Below, one piece after another: positions 8,255-18,715 of a DNA stretch of 64,000 bases (positions are counted from its first letter, which is position 1; each line of letters begins with the position of its first letter). The stretch is from Oceanimonas aquatica (GTDB taxonomy: Bacteria > Pseudomonadota > Gammaproteobacteria > Enterobacterales > Aeromonadaceae), in assembly GCF_030732065.1 (NCBI RefSeq), contig NZ_JAVBHX010000007.1:62001-126000 (forward strand), given 5' to 3'. The translations under genes and the position numbers were made by a program. Below the pieces are notes generated by a model, which ran no database searches, had not been told where the DNA came from, and worked only from the letters and a program-made list of their open reading frames with translations.

Positions 8255-10363
8255 TTGTATCTGTTTGAACCGCTGAAAGAAATCGCCGTCACCTATCTGC
8301 CGTCCGAGCAGATGGAACAACTCAAAGCCGCCTACATCGTCGCCCGCGACGCCCATCAGGGACAAACCCGCTCCAGCGGCGAACCCTATATTACCCATCC
8401 GGTGGCTGTAGCCCGCATTTTGTGTGAAATGCGCCTCGACCAGGAAACCCTGATGGCGGCGCTGCTGCACGACACCATTGAAGACACGCCCGTTACCCGG
8501 GAAATGCTCGAGGAGCAGTTCGGCGCCGCCGTGGCCGAGCTGGTGGAAGGGGTGTCCAAACTCGACAAGCTGAAGTTCCGCAACCGCAAGGAAGCCCAGA
8601 CCGAGAACTTCCGCAAGATGGTGCTGGCCATGACCCAGGATATTCGGGTCATTCTGATCAAACTGGCCGACCGCACCCACAACATGCGCACCCTGGGCGC
8701 CCTGCGCCCGGACAAGCGCCGGCGCATCGCCCGGGAAACCCTGGAAATCTACGCTCCCATCGCCAACCGCCTCGGCATACACAGCATCAAGAACGAGCTG
8801 GAGGAGCTGGGGCTGGAAGCCCTCTACCCCATGCGAACCCGCGTGCTGCGGGAGTCGGTACGCCGGGCCCGGGGCAACCGGCGCGAGATCATCGAGTCCA
8901 TTCTGGCCGAGATCAAGGGCCGGCTGGACGACGCCAGCATAGAAGCGCTGGTCAAGGGCAGGGAGAAGAACCTGTTCTCCATCTATAACAAGATGGTGAA
9001 AAAGGAGCTGCAGTTCCACGAGGTGATGGACATCTACGCCTTTCGCGTGATCGTCAAGGACATCGACACCTGCTACCGGGTACTGGGTCAGATGCACACC
9101 CTGTTCAAGCCTCGCCCAGGCCGGTTCAAGGACTATATCGCCATTCCCAAGACCAACGGCTACCAGTCGCTGCATACCTCGCTGGTGGGCCCCCACGGGG
9201 TGCCGGTGGAAGTGCAGATCCGTACCGAATACATGGATCAGATGGCCGACAAGGGCGTGGCCGCCCACTGGGCCTACAAGCAGGACGGCGAAGCCTCCGG
9301 CACCACCGCTCAGGTGCGGGCCCAGCGCTGGATGCAGAGCCTGCTGGAACTGCAACAAAGCGCCGGCTCGTCCTTTGAATTCATCGAAGGGGTCAAAACC
9401 GACCTGTTCCCCGATGAAATCTACATTTTCACCCCCGAAGGTCGCATTCTGGAACTGCCCAGCGGTGCCACCGCCGTCGACTTCGCCTATGCCGTGCACA
9501 CCGACATCGGCCACGCCTGCGTGGGTGCCCGGGTGGATCGCCAGCCTTACCCGCTCAGCCAGCCGCTGCACTCGGGCCAGACCGTGGAGATCATCACGGC
9601 GCCCAGCGCCCGGCCCAATGCCGCCTGGCTCAACTTTGTGGTCACCTCACGGGCCCGCACCAAGATTCGGCAGTTTCTCAAGAACCTGCGCACCGAAGAA
9701 TCGGTGCTGCTGGGCAAACGGCTGCTCAACCACGCGCTGGGCGCCCAAAACCTGGAAGACATTCCGGTGGAGAGGGTGGAGCAGGTGCTGAAAGACACCA
9801 AGCACGGCTCCATTCACAACCTGCTGGCCGACATTGGTCTGGGCAATGCCATGAGCGTGGTGGTGGCCCGCCGGCTGCTGGACGACACCCCCAGCGAGCG
9901 CTCCAAGGCGGTGAAAAAAATGCCGATCCGCGGCGCCGACGACATGCTGCTCAATTTTGCCAACTGCTGCCGGCCCATTCCCGGCGATCCCATCGTGGCC
10001 CATATCAGTCCCGGCAAGGGCCTGGTGGTACACCTGGAGTCGTGCAAGAACATTCGCGGCTACAACAAGGAGCCCGACAAGTACCTGGCGGTGCAGTGGG
10101 ACATGGAGCAGGATTTCGATTACGAGTTCAAAACCGAAATCGGTATCGAGATCATCAACCATCAGGGCGCACTGGCAGAGCTGGCCAATGTGATCGCTGC
10201 CACCGGCGCCAATATTCACAGCATTGCCACCGAGGAAAAGGACGGTCGGGTCTATGTGGTGGACCTGCTGATCACCACGCGCAGCCGTATTCATCTGGCC
10301 GACATCATGCGCAAGATTCGGGTTACTCCCAACGTGCTCAAGGTCCATCGCCAGCGCAAGTGA
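8255..10363 (+). CDS. spoT: Bifunctional (p)ppGpp synthetase/hydrolase SpoT
   Basis: This 702-residue protein, the same length as E. coli SpoT, makes and degrades the alarmone (p)ppGpp. Domains in order are: hydrolase HD domain (HD at 72-73, ED at 76-77), synthetase domain around residues 200-340 with GYQSLHTS, TGS near 385-445, helical and zinc-finger-like regions (FANCCRPIPGD near 566), and a C-terminal ACT domain. The hydrolase motif is intact, so it should be an active hydrolase. Translation begins at TTG, with a GGGG-rich ribosome-binding site 8 bases upstream; E. coli spoT also uses TTG. The trmH and recG genes that usually follow are absent here. Confidence 0.96.
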   Translation: MYLFEPLKEIAVTYLPSEQMEQLKAAYIVARDAHQGQTRSSGEPYITHPVAVARILCEMRLDQETLMAALLHDTIEDTPVTREMLEEQFGAAVAELVEGVSKLDKLKFRNRKEAQTENFRKMVLAMTQDIRVILIKLADRTHNMRTLGALRPDKRRRIARETLEIYAPIANRLGIHSIKNELEELGLEALYPMRTRVLRESVRRARGNRREIIESILAEIKGRLDDASIEALVKGREKNLFSIYNKMVKKELQFHEVMDIYAFRVIVKDIDTCYRVLGQMHTLFKPRPGRFKDYIAIPKTNGYQSLHTSLVGPHGVPVEVQIRTEYMDQMADKGVAAHWAYKQDGEASGTTAQVRAQRWMQSLLELQQSAGSSFEFIEGVKTDLFPDEIYIFTPEGRILELPSGATAVDFAYAVHTDIGHACVGARVDRQPYPLSQPLHSGQTVEIITAPSARPNAAWLNFVVTSRARTKIRQFLKNLRTEESVLLGKRLLNHALGAQNLEDIPVERVEQVLKDTKHGSIHNLLADIGLGNAMSVVVARRLLDDTPSERSKAVKKMPIRGADDMLLNFANCCRPIPGDPIVAHISPGKGLVVHLESCKNIRGYNKEPDKYLAVQWDMEQDFDYEFKTEIGIEIINHQGALAELANVIAATGANIHSIATEEKDGRVYVVDLLITTRSRIHLADIMRKIRVTPNVLKVHRQRK

Positions 10364-10367
10364 TCCT

Positions 10368-10390
10368 GTGAGGGGCGCAAAGCCCCTCAC
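10368..10390 (+). terminator. Hairpin after spoT
   Basis: GTGAGGGGC and GCCCCTCAC form a perfect 9-bp stem around a GCAAA loop, five bases after the spoT stop. Only a pyrimidine-rich stretch follows, without a proper T-run. Confidence 0.6.
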
Positions 10391-10483
10391 TCCTCCCTTC
10401 TCACGGGCGATGATGCACTCGCCGGCCCTTTCGGGCTAAACTGGCGACATGCCATTCACCCATGAACCGACCGGAGCCATACC

Positions 10484-11524
10484 ATGCTCGCCCGCCTGTT
10501 CCTGCTCGGGATCTGCCTTGTCATGAACACCGCCGTCGCTCAAACACCGCGTCTGACCACCGAAGCCGAGCTGGCCGAGCTGGGCCGCGAAGGCCTGCAG
10601 CAATACTGGCAGGCCCATGCCGTGGAAAGTCGTTTTACCGGCCACGATGGAATGACACTGCCCTGGGCCGCCCTGCGCAATCCCGAGCACGGCAGCACCC
10701 TGGTGATCGTCAACGGGCGCACCGAGTCCTACCTCAAGTACCAGGAGCTGGCACGGGATCTGTTTGAAAACGGATACAACGTCTACCTCTACGATCACCG
10801 GGGCCAGGGCCTGGCACCCCGGCTGACCGACGACCCGCTGTTGGGACACGTGGCGAACTTTGACGACTATGTGCAGGACCTGGAGCAGTTCATGCAACAA
10901 GTGGTGCTGCCCGCCGGGCCGCAGCCGGTCTACCTGCTGGCTCATTCCATGGGCGGCACCATCTCGGCATTGTGGCTGAGCCAGACCAAGGTGCGGGTGC
11001 AGGCGGCAGCATTGTCTTCCCCCATGATGGGCATCTACCTGGGCCCCATGCCACGCTGGCTGGCCGACGGCCTGGTCAGCGTACTGGGCACCGGCTGCCG
11101 CTGGCTGGGCCATGACGCCTGCTATGCCCCTGGCCAGGGCGGCTATGAGGAAACCCCCTTTGCCGACAACGAACTCACTCACAGCGAACTGCGTTACCGG
11201 CTGTTTCGCGAGCTGTACCGGGAACGCCCGGAGCTGCAGCTGGGCGGCGTCAGTCTGCAATGGCTGGGCGAAAGCCTGGCCGCCGGCGACCGCACCATAG
11301 AACGGGCAAGGTTGATCACCACGCCGCTGCTGGTGCTGCAGGCCAGCCAGGACGTGGTGGTGGACAACAACGCCCAGAACGCCTTTTGCCAGGCCCTCGG
11401 CCACTGCGCCGGCGGCGGCCCGCTGGTCATAAAAGGCGCGTCTCACGAGTTGTTTGTGGAGCAGGATCCGCGCCGGCGGCGAGCGCTGAACGCCGTATTC
11501 GACTTCTTTGAACAGCATCCCTGA
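10484..11524 (+). CDS. pldB: Exported alpha/beta hydrolase, lysophospholipase L2-like
   Basis: This 346-residue protein begins with a signal peptide (cut predicted near VAQ, residue 20), so it should act in the periplasm or outside. The fold is a serine hydrolase of the Hydrolase_4 type: YDHRGQGLA, nucleophile elbow AHSMGG (Ser near 156), acid in ASQDVVVDN (about 288) and base in GASHELF (about 321). Similarity to PldB is supported by position, as pldB-yigL are adjacent in E. coli too. The signal peptide is a difference from E. coli PldB, so substrate and location are inferred. yigL follows 15 bases later. Confidence 0.85.
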   Translation: MLARLFLLGICLVMNTAVAQTPRLTTEAELAELGREGLQQYWQAHAVESRFTGHDGMTLPWAALRNPEHGSTLVIVNGRTESYLKYQELARDLFENGYNVYLYDHRGQGLAPRLTDDPLLGHVANFDDYVQDLEQFMQQVVLPAGPQPVYLLAHSMGGTISALWLSQTKVRVQAAALSSPMMGIYLGPMPRWLADGLVSVLGTGCRWLGHDACYAPGQGGYEETPFADNELTHSELRYRLFRELYRERPELQLGGVSLQWLGESLAAGDRTIERARLITTPLLVLQASQDVVVDNNAQNAFCQALGHCAGGGPLVIKGASHELFVEQDPRRRRALNAVFDFFEQHP

Positions 11525-11539
11525 TGCAGGAGCCTCGCC

Positions 11540-12334
11540 ATGTATGACGTGATCGTCTCCGATCTGGACGGCACCCTGCTCAACAGCCAGCACCGTATTT
11601 CCGGCTATACCCGCGAAGTGCTGCACGAGCTCACTCGCCGGGGGGTGGAATTGATCGTGGCCACCGGCCGCCACCACGTGGACGTACGTGCCATTCGCGA
11701 GCAGCTCGGGCTGAACGTCAGTCTTATTACCAGCAACGGTGCCCGCATTCACGACGCCAATGATCAATTGCTCCACAATCGCAGCATTCCGCCGGAGATG
11801 GTGGAAGATCTGCTGTTTCGCTTTCGCCTGCCGGAGGTGCACCTCAACCTCTATCAGGGCGACTACTGGCTGGTGGAAGAGCCCCTGCCCGCCCTGCTCG
11901 ACTTCTGCCCCGACAGCCCGTTTCGCTACCGGGTCACCGATCTCAGGCAACTGCCCGCCGAGGGTGTGGACAAGGTGTTTTACGCAGGGGATCATGCCCA
12001 GCTGGAAAAAGTGGAAGACATGCTGCTGGCCCACTTCGGCGACAAGCTCAACATCACCTTTTCACTGCCCATCTGCCTGGAAGTGATGCATGGCAGCGTC
12101 AACAAGGGCTCGGCGGTAGCCTCATTGGCGAGCCTGAGAAACACCCCGCTGGAGCGGGTGATCGCCTTTGGCGACGGCATGAACGACTTTGAAATGCTGC
12201 GCCAAGTCGGTACCGGCGTGGTGATGGCCAACGCCCACACCCGGCTGCAGGACGCCCTGCCCCACCATGAGCGCACCCACAGCGCCGACGACGACGGCGT
12301 GGCCCGCTACCTGGCCCGAGTGTTTGAGCTCTAG
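11540..12334 (+). CDS. yigL: Cof-type HAD phosphatase YigL
   Basis: This 264-residue protein belongs to the haloacid dehalogenase superfamily, Cof subfamily; E. coli YigL dephosphorylates pyridoxal phosphate and sugar phosphates. HAD motif I is SDLDGTLL (residues 7-14), with the nucleophile and acid Asp pair. ATGRHHVDV follows, as in YigL, then motif III Lys in NKGSAV and motif IV IAFGDGMNDFEM. The C2-type cap lies between. The 3' end overlaps the convergent EVE gene by 4 bases. Confidence 0.92.
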   Translation: MYDVIVSDLDGTLLNSQHRISGYTREVLHELTRRGVELIVATGRHHVDVRAIREQLGLNVSLITSNGARIHDANDQLLHNRSIPPEMVEDLLFRFRLPEVHLNLYQGDYWLVEEPLPALLDFCPDSPFRYRVTDLRQLPAEGVDKVFYAGDHAQLEKVEDMLLAHFGDKLNITFSLPICLEVMHGSVNKGSAVASLASLRNTPLERVIAFGDGMNDFEMLRQVGTGVVMANAHTRLQDALPHHERTHSADDDGVARYLARVFEL

Positions 12335-12783
12335 CCCGGCACCATGTCCAGAATGGCCTGCCGTTCGGCCTCGGTGACCGGCATCACCGACAGCCGGTTG
12401 CCCTTTTTCACCAGGGGCATGTCAGCGAGGGCCGGATTGGCCTTGAGCGCCGCCAGGGGCAGCAGCGGCAGTTTACGCTCAAAGGTCAGCTCCACCGCGT
12501 ACCAGCGCGGCTTGTCCGGGTCGGACTTGGGGTCGAAATAGGGGCTGGCCGGATCAAAAGCATACGGGTCGGGAAAGCCGGCGCGCACCACCCGGGCCAG
12601 GCCGGCAATGCCCACCCGGCTGCAACTGGAGTGGTAGATAAACACCTCATCGCCTTCCTTGACCTCATCCCTGAGAAAATTACGTGCCTGGTAATTGCGC
12701 ACCCCCTCCCACAGGGTATTGGCGCGGGCCAGGTCATCGATGGAAAAGGTATCGGGCTCGGTTTTGAACAGCCAGCAGGCCAT
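12331..12783 (-). CDS. EVE domain protein
   Basis: This 150-residue protein consists of a single EVE domain, a PUA-like fold thought to bind modified bases in DNA or RNA. It starts MACWLFKTEPDTFSIDDL, the typical EVE start, with LWEGVRNYQARNFLRD, the aromatic-rich binding pocket and VFIYHSSC. A GAGGAAA ribosome-binding site precedes the start. Relatives are common in proteobacteria beside housekeeping genes; the natural ligand is not known. Confidence 0.92.
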   Translation of the reverse strand: MACWLFKTEPDTFSIDDLARANTLWEGVRNYQARNFLRDEVKEGDEVFIYHSSCSRVGIAGLARVVRAGFPDPYAFDPASPYFDPKSDPDKPRWYAVELTFERKLPLLPLAALKANPALADMPLVKKGNRLSVMPVTEAERQAILDMVPG

Positions 12784-12884
12784 GGCGTTTCCTCAGCTTT
12801 TGTTGCGCCGCCCGCTGGCGGCATGCGTTGCCCTGTGGCAACCTTGAATGGTCGCCATACTGACCCGACCCGGAGAAATTCGCA

Positions 12885-13067
12885 ATGCGTAACCCCCTGT
12901 GGCTGCTGCCGGCCCTGCTGCTGGCGGCCTGTGGTACCACTCCACCCCCTGTGCCGAAGCCCGAGCCCGAGGTAGCAACCGAGCAGCCCGCCGAGCCCCA
13001 GCCGTTTGAAAACGAGGTGATCAGCGTACCGGTCAGCCCGGTGCGGGAGCTGCCTCGAGAATGGTAA
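12885..13067 (+). CDS. Small proline-rich lipoprotein
   Basis: This 60-residue protein has a type II signal sequence: MRNPLWLLPALLLAAC with the lipobox cysteine at residue 16. The mature part is a short proline- and glutamate-rich tail without a recognisable domain. A GGAGA ribosome-binding site lies upstream. Residue 17 is Gly and 18 Thr, so no Asp+2 inner-membrane retention signal is present and sorting to the outer membrane is likely. The stop overlaps the anmK start, which suggests translational coupling. The role is unknown. Confidence 0.8.
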   Translation: MRNPLWLLPALLLAACGTTPPPVPKPEPEVATEQPAEPQPFENEVISVPVSPVRELPREW

Positions 13068-14158
13068 TGGAGCATTATATCGGCATCATGTCCGGCACCA
13101 GTCTGGACGGCATCGACGCCGTGCTGGTGGCTACCGACGGCCGCCGCATTGAGCTGAAAGGCAGCGCCAGCGCCCCCATTGCCTCGGCCCTGCGCGAACG
13201 GCTGCTGGCCCTCGCCGGCGGCGATGCCATCACCGCCAAAGAATGGGGTGAGCTCGATGTTGCCCTGGGCCAGGCCTATGCCGAGGTGACACTGCAACTG
13301 CTGGCCAGCACCGGCATGAGTGCAGAACAGGTGCGCGCCATCGGTTGCCACGGCCAGACGGTGTGGCACCAGCCCGACGCCGAACTGCCGTTTTCATTGC
13401 AGCTGGGCGATGGTAACCGCCTGGCCGCCCTCTCCGGCATCACCACGGTCACCGATTTTCGCCGCAAGGACATGGCCCTGGGGGGTCAGGGAGCGCCACT
13501 GGTGCCCGCCTTTCATCAGTGCGTGCTGAGCCACCCCGAACGGCTGCGCATCTTGGTCAATATCGGTGGCATCGCCAACATCTCGGTGCTGGAGCCGGGC
13601 CGGCCGGTGCAGGGCTACGACGTGGGCCCGGGCAACATGCTGATGGACGCCTGGTGCCGGCGCCATACCGGCGCAACGTTCGATAAAGACGCCGCTCTTG
13701 GCCGCCAGGGCCGAGTGCTGCCCGAATTGTTGTCACGGCTGCTGAGTGAGCCCTGGCTGGGGCTGCCGGCCCCCAAAAGCACCGGCCGGGAGCTGTTTAA
13801 TGCCGCCTGGCTCGATGCCCGCCTCAACGGCGATGAAGCCATGGCCGACGTACAGGCCACCTTGGCCGAATTTACCGCCAGCGCCATCGCCCAACAGGCA
13901 CAAGGCTTTGCTGCCGGCGAGCTGTTGGTGTGCGGCGGCGGTGGCCACAACCCCTTGTTGATGGCCCGGCTCCATGCCCTGCTGCCCGGCTGGCGGGTCG
14001 CCACCACCAGTGCCGCCGGGGTCGACATGGATGCCATGGAAGCCATGGCTTTTGCCTGGCTGGCGCACCAGACCCTGCACCATCTGCCCGGCAACCTGCC
14101 CGAGGCCACCGGCGCCCGCCGCCCCGCCGTGCTCGGCGCCATTCACTTTCCCGACTAA
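13061..14158 (+). CDS. anmK: Anhydro-N-acetylmuramic acid kinase
   Basis: This 365-residue enzyme opens and phosphorylates 1,6-anhydro-MurNAc to MurNAc-6-phosphate in peptidoglycan recycling. Family marks are [17 protein letters not shown] at the start, the [10 protein letters not shown] and [21 protein letters not shown] segments, [17 protein letters not shown] and [12 protein letters not shown]. The start can be ATG 13061 or ATG 13067, the latter overlapping the lipoprotein stop as TAATG; a GGGAG site fits 13061 better. murQ, the next step, follows 10 bases later. Confidence 0.96.
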   Translation: MVMEHYIGIMSGTSLDGIDAVLVATDGRRIELKGSASAPIASALRERLLALAGGDAITAKEWGELDVALGQAYAEVTLQLLASTGMSAEQVRAIGCHGQTVWHQPDAELPFSLQLGDGNRLAALSGITTVTDFRRKDMALGGQGAPLVPAFHQCVLSHPERLRILVNIGGIANISVLEPGRPVQGYDVGPGNMLMDAWCRRHTGATFDKDAALGRQGRVLPELLSRLLSEPWLGLPAPKSTGRELFNAAWLDARLNGDEAMADVQATLAEFTASAIAQQAQGFAAGELLVCGGGGHNPLLMARLHALLPGWRVATTSAAGVDMDAMEAMAFAWLAHQTLHHLPGNLPEATGARRPAVLGAIHFPD

Positions 14159-14168
14159 CGAGACGCTC

Positions 14169-15083
14169 ATGCCCATCAACCCGCTGCTTCAGGATCTGGC
14201 CCGACTCACCTCGGAAGGCCGCAACCCGGCCACCCTCGACATCGACACCCAAAGCGCACTGGAGATAGTCACCACCATCAACGCCCAGGACAAGCAGGTG
14301 CCGGCGGCGGTGGAACAGGTGCTGCCCGCCATTGCCGCCGCCGTGGAGCGAATTGAACACGCCCTGCGCCGGGGCGGCCGGCTGGTCTACACCGGCGCCG
14401 GCACCAGTGGCCGGCTGGGGGTGCTGGATGCCTCGGAATGCCCGCCTACCTTCAGCGTGCCCCAGGGCCTGGTGGTGGGGCTGATCGCCGGCGGCGAGGC
14501 GGCCATGTTCAAGGCCCGGGAAGGGGCAGAAGACAACGAGCAACAGGGCGAACAGGATCTGCGCGATATCGGACTGACGGCAAATGATGTGGTGGTGGGC
14601 ATTGCCGCTTCGGGGCGCACTCCCTATGTGATTGGCGGGCTGCGCTATGCACGCGGACTCGGCGCCGGCACGGTGGCGCTGGCCTGCAATGCCGGCTCGG
14701 CCATCGGCCGGGAAGCGGACATCGCCATTGAGCCCGAGGTGGGCCCAGAGGTGATCACCGGCTCCACCCGGCTCAAGGCCGGCACCGCCCAGAAGCTGGT
14801 GCTCAACATGCTCAGCACCGCTGCCATGGTGCGCCTGGGCAAGGTCTACCAGAACCTGATGGTGGATCTGAACGCCAGCAACCTAAAGCTGGAGGCCCGG
14901 GCCATTCGCATCGTGATGCAGGCCACCGGCGAGGACGAACACACCGCCGCCGAGGCATTGGCGGCAGCCGATAACGAAGTGAAGCTGGCCATATTGATGC
15001 TGCTATCGGGGCTGGACAAGACCGAGGCCCGTGCTCGCCTGGCTCAGGGTCAGGGCGTACTGCGCCGGGCGTTGACCCTATAG
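14169..15083 (+). CDS. murQ: N-acetylmuramic acid 6-phosphate etherase
   Basis: This 304-residue SIS-domain enzyme removes the lactyl ether from MurNAc-6-P to give GlcNAc-6-P, directly after AnmK in the same pathway. The N-terminus carries [15 protein letters not shown], the SIS fold shows [23 protein letters not shown], with the catalytic Glu in the DASEC region, and [14 protein letters not shown]. An ATG at 14169 gives the family N-terminus; a longer frame reaching back into anmK is not real. The stop overlaps the convergent diguanylate cyclase gene by 6 bases. Confidence 0.97.
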   Translation: MPINPLLQDLARLTSEGRNPATLDIDTQSALEIVTTINAQDKQVPAAVEQVLPAIAAAVERIEHALRRGGRLVYTGAGTSGRLGVLDASECPPTFSVPQGLVVGLIAGGEAAMFKAREGAEDNEQQGEQDLRDIGLTANDVVVGIAASGRTPYVIGGLRYARGLGAGTVALACNAGSAIGREADIAIEPEVGPEVITGSTRLKAGTAQKLVLNMLSTAAMVRLGKVYQNLMVDLNASNLKLEARAIRIVMQATGEDEHTAAEALAAADNEVKLAILMLLSGLDKTEARARLAQGQGVLRRALTL

Positions 15084-17663
15084 AGCGCCAGCCTCACTCG
15101 TTTCCACCCGGTTACGGCCGCCACTCTTGGCCCGGTACAGTGCCTCATCGGCCCGGGTGAGCATTTCCCGGGCCTGGTCGCCGGGGCCGATGGCGGTCAC
15201 GCCAAAACTGCAGGTGCGCCGGCCAATCACCGGAAAGGCTTCCTGCTCAATGCGCCGGCGCAATGCCTCCGCCAGCCGGTAGGCGCCTTCCACATCGGTG
15301 TTGGGACAGAGGATCAGAAACTCCTCGCCGCCCCAGCGTCCCGGACAGTCACTGCGCCGGGTGTGCTCCCGCATCAGCGCCGCCAGCCGGCGCAGCACCT
15401 GATCCCCCACCGCATGGCCACAGCTGTCGTTGACCTGCTTGAAGTGATCCACATCCAGCATCACCACCGCAAAACCGGTACCGTAGCGCTGATAGCGGTG
15501 GATCTCCCGGGCCAGCAACTGCTCCATATGGCCCCGATTGGCCAGTCCGGTGAGGGCATCCGTGGTGGACACCCGCTCCAGCTCGCGGTTTTTGCGCTCC
15601 AGAATGTCCTGATGTTCCATTTGTTCGGTAATGTCCATGGCCATGCCAATGTAACGGGCATCGGCGGCATCGACATCGCCGTAACGGCGGGCGGCGAAAC
15701 GAAACCAGCGCACGGCGCCCTCCGCACTCACAAAACGGCCTTCGCTGTGCCATTCCCGGCGCTGCCCGGCAATGGCGTCGTTCCAGCTGGCCACCACTCG
15801 TTCCCGGTCTTCCGGGTGCAGCGCCTCGATCCAGCCGGCGCCGAGCAGGGTGTCGGTGTCACGACCGAGCAAATCGCTGTAATAGCGGTTGGAGTAAATA
15901 TTGTGGCCGCTGGCATCGGCCTCAAATACGCCCATGGGCGAGAACTCCGACAGCGCCCTGAAGCGCTGTTCACTGGTGCGCAGGGCTTCTTCCGACTGCT
16001 TGCGCTCGGTGAGATCGGCAATATTGATGGCAATGCTCTCGATATCACCCTGCTCTCCGGCCACAGGATGGCCGCTCATGCGGCAAAAGCGCCGACCCGC
16101 GCCGCTGAAATTCATCCAGGTTTCGAAGACAAAGGCGGTGCCCTTGAGAGCCGCATCAAAACGCGGCTTCATCTGCGCTTTGAACAGCACTTCACCATAC
16201 AGCTCCCACAGGGCATGACCTTCTATCTCGTCCCGCTCCCGCTGGTGGTATTCCAGGTAACGGCGGTTCACCTGCTGGTAACGGTAGTTGGCCCCCACCA
16301 GCGCCATCAGCTCGTCGGCGGCGTTGACGATCTCCCGGTAGCGCACCAGCCGGGTCTGAAACTCGTGCTTTTCGGTCACGTCCTGACTGATGGCGAAGTA
16401 ACTGGCAACCCGGCCGTCCATGTCGCGAACCGGGGTGATCATCACCTTTTCGATACACTCGTTACCGGCACGGGTGCGGTTGATAAACTCTCCCTCCCAG
16501 GACCGCTCCTTCCTGAGTTCACGCCACAGGGCGCGGTAGGTGGCCGCCGGCGTGCGCCCCGATGACAGCATTCCGGGTTTTCGGCCGAGCACTTCGTCCG
16601 GAGTGAAACCGGAATGAGCCAGAAAGGCGCGGTTCACATAAATAATGCGTCGGTCGAGATCGGTGATCATCACCGATGACGGCATCTGCTCAATGGCCTG
16701 GTAAAGGTGGGCCAGATCGTTCACCACCCGGCGCTCACGCAGGCTGCTGCTGTGCCAGTGACGAAGAAACGCCAGCGACAATAACCACATCAGACCCAGG
16801 CCACCGCAGCCAAGGAGCGCGCGCAGGCGCCAGCCCGCCAGCACCCGTTCCCGCTCAATGGCGGCAAAGGCCCGAATCGGCTGCTGGCCCAGCTGGCGAA
16901 GGGCAAACAGGTACTGCTCCCCCATCACCAGCCGGGTGCCGTAGGCGTCAAACTCATTGGCCGCCAGTTGCCGCTCCAGCCGTTGCAGCAGGAGCGGCAG
17001 ATAGGTATCGTCCCCCGCCACCAGCAGTGGCTGGCCGAGGTTATCGAGCAGCATCAGGTGCTGGCCACCAAAGCCGTCACCGCTTTCCAGCTCGGCCTCA
17101 ATCCGCACTGTGTCCAGCGTGGCCAGCAGCACGCCGGCCTGGCCGTCCGTCGTTCCGGTCACCAGCATGGCCACGCCCAGCCGGCCATGCTCAATGCCGG
17201 TAAAGGACGCCTTGCCGGCCCTCAGCCCTTCCATCACCCAGTCCGGCGCCGAAGGCCGGTTGCCGGCGCCCTCGCCGGCACTGGCGGCGACCCGGCCATC
17301 GTCATCAAACAGGGTCAGGCTGCTCAGGGAAGGAGCCGCGGTGAGGTTCATCAGCAGCCGGCGGCGCAGTGTTGCGGGCGATGCAAGGGCCCGGGCGTGA
17401 CTTTCCAGATCATGGCGGGTGTCGTGCAACACGTGATCCGCCGACACCAGCGCAATATCCACAGCGCTGCCAAAGGCGCGCAACTGGGTTTGCAGACGCT
17501 CACCGGCGCTTTGCAGGCTGGTGCGGTGATCCTGATACAGCCCCCAGGCCAGCATGGCGGTGATCAGCAACAGCAATGCCAGCACGCCGGCCACTATGGT
17601 ACGGATCAACCGGTTGTCGAGCGGTTTGTCCGACTCGGAGAGATGAAACGGCCGGGACTGCAT
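15078..17663 (-). CDS. Membrane-anchored PAS-GGDEF diguanylate cyclase
   Basis: This protein of about 861 residues should make cyclic di-GMP. A TM helix at about 20-44 and another near 285-305 bracket a periplasmic sensor domain of roughly 240 residues. Three PAS/PAC units follow (about 320-690), then a C-terminal GGDEF domain with [21 protein letters not shown] and an intact GGEEF active site. An inhibitory-site-like RRSD sits five residues before GGEEF, so product feedback is likely. The ATG at 17663 overlaps the TGA of the upstream binding-protein gene (TGATG); a GTG at 17666 is an alternative. The coupling suggests that the binding protein supplies the signal. Confidence 0.93.
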   Translation of the reverse strand: MQSRPFHLSESDKPLDNRLIRTIVAGVLALLLLITAMLAWGLYQDHRTSLQSAGERLQTQLRAFGSAVDIALVSADHVLHDTRHDLESHARALASPATLRRRLLMNLTAAPSLSSLTLFDDDGRVAASAGEGAGNRPSAPDWVMEGLRAGKASFTGIEHGRLGVAMLVTGTTDGQAGVLLATLDTVRIEAELESGDGFGGQHLMLLDNLGQPLLVAGDDTYLPLLLQRLERQLAANEFDAYGTRLVMGEQYLFALRQLGQQPIRAFAAIERERVLAGWRLRALLGCGGLGLMWLLSLAFLRHWHSSSLRERRVVNDLAHLYQAIEQMPSSVMITDLDRRIIYVNRAFLAHSGFTPDEVLGRKPGMLSSGRTPAATYRALWRELRKERSWEGEFINRTRAGNECIEKVMITPVRDMDGRVASYFAISQDVTEKHEFQTRLVRYREIVNAADELMALVGANYRYQQVNRRYLEYHQRERDEIEGHALWELYGEVLFKAQMKPRFDAALKGTAFVFETWMNFSGAGRRFCRMSGHPVAGEQGDIESIAINIADLTERKQSEEALRTSEQRFRALSEFSPMGVFEADASGHNIYSNRYYSDLLGRDTDTLLGAGWIEALHPEDRERVVASWNDAIAGQRREWHSEGRFVSAEGAVRWFRFAARRYGDVDAADARYIGMAMDITEQMEHQDILERKNRELERVSTTDALTGLANRGHMEQLLAREIHRYQRYGTGFAVVMLDVDHFKQVNDSCGHAVGDQVLRRLAALMREHTRRSDCPGRWGGEEFLILCPNTDVEGAYRLAEALRRRIEQEAFPVIGRRTCSFGVTAIGPGDQAREMLTRADEALYRAKSGGRNRVETSEAGAL

Positions 17664-18715
17664 CACTCGAGCACCACCCGTTGGGCCTGCTGCACCAGCT
17701 CGGGATCCAGCCCCATTTCCCGCACCAGTGCCGGCTCCAGCCGCCGAGCGATACCCCGCCAGCGGGCCAGGCTGGCCTCGCTGGGGGTGGCGATATCGAC
17801 GCCGTGCTCCTGCAGCACCCGACGAGCCCGGTGCTGAGCCTCGGCGGCGGCACTGCGCTGGGCATCGACCACCGGCTCCCAGCTGTCACGCACCAGCCGG
17901 CGCAATTCCTCGGGCAGCGACTGCCAGAAGCGGGCACTGATCATGGGCACATACTGGGCAAAATATTCCCTGTCTTCAAAGCCAAAGCGCACGCCCTGGT
18001 TCCACAGCTCGGCGCTGCGTACCGTTTCGTGGGTGGACAGCAGCCCCTGAACCCGGCCCTGCTCCAGGGCATCGGGCAGATCGGGCCAGGGGATCAATAC
18101 CGGACCGGCCTCAAAGGCTTCCAGCCGGCCCCGGTTGGCGGCGCCGCCGGGAATGCGAATGCGCAGCCCGGCCAGATCGGCATGACGCCCCACTCGAGTG
18201 TCGGTGAAATACAGATGAGCATAGCCGAGATCCAGCCAGCGCCCCGGCACCACCACTCCCAGATCCCGCTCGATGCGCGCGCTCACCCGGCGACCGATAT
18301 CACCGTCGCGCACCCGGTAATGCTGCACCGCCGGCAGGCCATAGAACATCGGTAGCATGTACAGGCCCACGTCGGGCACATAACGGTCCAGCTGCCACAT
18401 GCCCGGCACCGCCATTTCCACCTTGCCGCCGGCGAGCGCCGCAATCACGTCCCGATCCCGAAACAGCCGGGCGCTGTGGTGAAACTGCACTTTCAGCCGG
18501 CCCTCACTGGCCCGCTCCAGCCGTTCGGCAAAGCGGGCAATGGCCCGGGTTTGCACATGATCGGCGGTGTTCTCGGTGGAGATCCGCAACACCCGGGCCG
18601 ACGGTGTGGGTGCTTCGTTTAACGGCGCCCCGGCCCAGGCCGGCCCCAGGCCGCCGAGCAGAGTCAGGATCGCGCCCAGCACACAGTGCCGGCTGTTCCT
18701 GAATGTTTCCCTCAT
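17663..18715 (-). CDS. TRAP-type periplasmic substrate-binding protein (DctP family)
   Basis: This 350-residue secreted protein has a signal peptide cut near residue 29 (PAWA/GA). It follows the DctP fold: LRISTENTADHVQTRAIARFAERL near the start, VEMAVPGMWQL, YMLPMFYGLP, the LRIRIPGG segment with the conserved carboxylate-binding Arg, and EYFAQYVPMISARFW. TRAP transporters use such proteins for organic acids, yet no small or large membrane subunit lies nearby. The only partner is the overlapping diguanylate cyclase gene. A sensory rather than transport role is my inference. The start at 18715 gives a normal signal peptide; an in-frame start at 18763 would extend it. Confidence 0.88.
   Translation of the reverse strand: MRETFRNSRHCVLGAILTLLGGLGPAWAGAPLNEAPTPSARVLRISTENTADHVQTRAIARFAERLERASEGRLKVQFHHSARLFRDRDVIAALAGGKVEMAVPGMWQLDRYVPDVGLYMLPMFYGLPAVQHYRVRDGDIGRRVSARIERDLGVVVPGRWLDLGYAHLYFTDTRVGRHADLAGLRIRIPGGAANRGRLEAFEAGPVLIPWPDLPDALEQGRVQGLLSTHETVRSAELWNQGVRFGFEDREYFAQYVPMISARFWQSLPEELRRLVRDSWEPVVDAQRSAAAEAQHRARRVLQEHGVDIATPSEASLARWRGIARRLEPALVREMGLDPELVQQAQRVVLE

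Noticed and set aside
10436-12034. Open frame of 532 codons antisense to pldB-yigL
   Set aside because: It runs across two well-identified genes and has the Gly/His/Gln-rich composition typical of antisense frames in GC-rich DNA.
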